A stretch of 6,272 bases of DNA from an uncultured Alphaproteobacteria bacterium. GTDB taxonomy: Bacteria; Pseudomonadota; Alphaproteobacteria; RF32; CAG-239. The DNA lies in assembly GCA_949542085.1 (NCBI GenBank), contig CATGXW010000052.1:1-6272 (forward strand), written 5' to 3'. The notes below the pieces were generated by a model, which saw only the letters and a program-made list of their open reading frames with translations, was not told the origin of the DNA and ran no database searches. Below, one piece after another: positions 5,673-6,272 of this stretch (positions are counted from its first letter, which is position 1; each line of letters opens with the position of its first letter). A program made the position numbers and the translations under genes.

Positions 5673-6272
5673 ATGCACGTTCTGGTCATCGGTGGCTATA
5701 TCGGAAGCCATGTTGTTAAAAATCTATTGAAAAATAATTTTAAGGTCAGTGTTTTTGACAACCTTTCCACCGGAAAAAAAATAAACTTTTTTGATAAGGC
5801 CAATTATATTATCGGTGACATCCTGCAAAAAGAAAAACTTGACACCGCCATGGCGCAAGATGTTGACGCCGTTATCTTGCTGGCAGCAAAAAAAGCTGTC
5901 GGAGAATCGATGGAAAAACCCGAACTTTATGCCCAGAACAACATTTGCGGAACCATTAATGTTTTGAATTCAATGTGCGAACATAATGTCAAAAAATTGG
6001 TTTTTTCATCTTCCGCCGCCGTTTACGGTTCACCGCTTTATTTGCCGGTCGATGAAAACCATCCGCTTAATCCCATCAGTTTTTACGGCTTCACAAAATA
6101 TGATATGGAAAAATATTTTGAATGGTATGATCAGCTCAAAGATATTAAATTCGTATCGCTCCGCTATTTTAACGCCGTCGGCTACGATGAAGACGGAGAT
6201 GTCCGCGGACTGGAAGACAATCCGCAAAACCTGTTGCCAATTGTTATGGAGGCGGCTAACGGCACACGCAGC
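5673..6272 (+). CDS. galE: UDP-glucose 4-epimerase GalE, partial (3' end outside window)
   Basis: NAD-dependent short-chain dehydrogenase-type enzyme that interconverts UDP-glucose and UDP-galactose in the cytoplasm, for galactose use and surface polysaccharide precursors. The first 200 residues are present, from the ATG at 5673 with AAGGAG 6 nt upstream, and open to the window edge. Recognised elements: N-terminal Rossmann strand and loop (MHVLVIGGYIGSH), FDNLSTGKK, GDI, AAKKAVGES, the FSSSAAVYG serine region (S112-S114), the YGFTK catalytic pair Y138 and K142, and LRYFNAVGYDEDG with NPQNLLPIVMEAANGTR, typical of true GalE. The glycine loop is abnormal: where E. coli has GGSGYIGSH, this has GGYIGSH, two residues short, so GxxGxxG is disrupted. 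Everything else is well conserved, so this is either a recent in-frame 6-bp deletion or a tolerated variant. A related UDP-sugar epimerase is possible but less likely. Confidence 0.92.
   Translation, partial: MHVLVIGGYIGSHVVKNLLKNNFKVSVFDNLSTGKKINFFDKANYIIGDILQKEKLDTAMAQDVDAVILLAAKKAVGESMEKPELYAQNNICGTINVLNSMCEHNVKKLVFSSSAAVYGSPLYLPVDENHPLNPISFYGFTKYDMEKYFEWYDQLKDIKFVSLRYFNAVGYDEDGDVRGLEDNPQNLLPIVMEAANGTRS

Noticed and set aside
6030..6227. Minus-strand 65-residue open frame inside galE.
   Set aside because: Antisense to the conserved YGFTK and RYFNAVG region of GalE; no independent support.

Overview
The window looks like a piece of a moderately AT-rich Gram-negative chromosome, most likely from an alphaproteobacterium or a relative of one. 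That placement is an inference. It rests on the fused TPR-methyltransferase family, a DUF2934 protein, a class II tRNA-Leu with an encoded CCA end, and Shine-Dalgarno sites of the AAGGAG/AAGGGA type. No rRNA, phage, IS, CRISPR or defence genes are visible, and I found no convincing new multi-gene system. What stands out is a set of local anomalies in otherwise ordinary genes.

Layout. (1) Positions 1-3624, minus strand: a tight glycogen operon, glgB (branching enzyme, complete) then glgX (debranching enzyme, cut by the window start). They are 11 bp apart and the glgX ribosome binding site abuts the glgB stop. (2) Positions 3625-3850: an AT-rich divergent promoter region between glgB and a small plus-strand gene. 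(3) Positions 3851-4084, plus strand: a 77-residue protein with a DUF2934-type N-terminus and a lysine-rich, histone-H1-like tail carrying cysteines. (4) Positions 4107-4136: a perfectly palindromic bidirectional terminator shared with the convergent gene on its right. The stop codon of that gene lies inside the hairpin. (5) Positions 4123-5411, minus strand: a TPR-repeat plus SAM-methyltransferase gene of the COG4976 type, broken into two frames by the apparent loss of one base at about 5075-5085. (6) Positions 5461-5582, minus strand: tRNA-Leu(CAA) and its intrinsic terminator. (7) Positions 5583-5672: a divergent promoter region serving the tRNA and galE. (8) Positions 5673-6272, plus strand: galE (UDP-glucose 4-epimerase), cut by the window end and lacking two residues of the NAD-binding glycine loop.

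How the genes fit together. GlgB makes the alpha-1,6 branches of glycogen and GlgX removes short branches left by phosphorylase, so the left operon handles storage-polysaccharide remodelling. GalE interconverts UDP-glucose and UDP-galactose and draws on the same hexose-phosphate pool, but it is separately transcribed. The DUF2934 and TPR-methyltransferase genes have no evident link to glycogen.

Most interesting points: the frameshifted methyltransferase, where restoring one base gives perfect 34-residue TPR phasing and the break lies at a perfect inverted repeat; the GalE glycine-loop deletion; the Cys/Lys tail on the DUF2934 protein; and two unusual base pairs in the tRNA-Leu.
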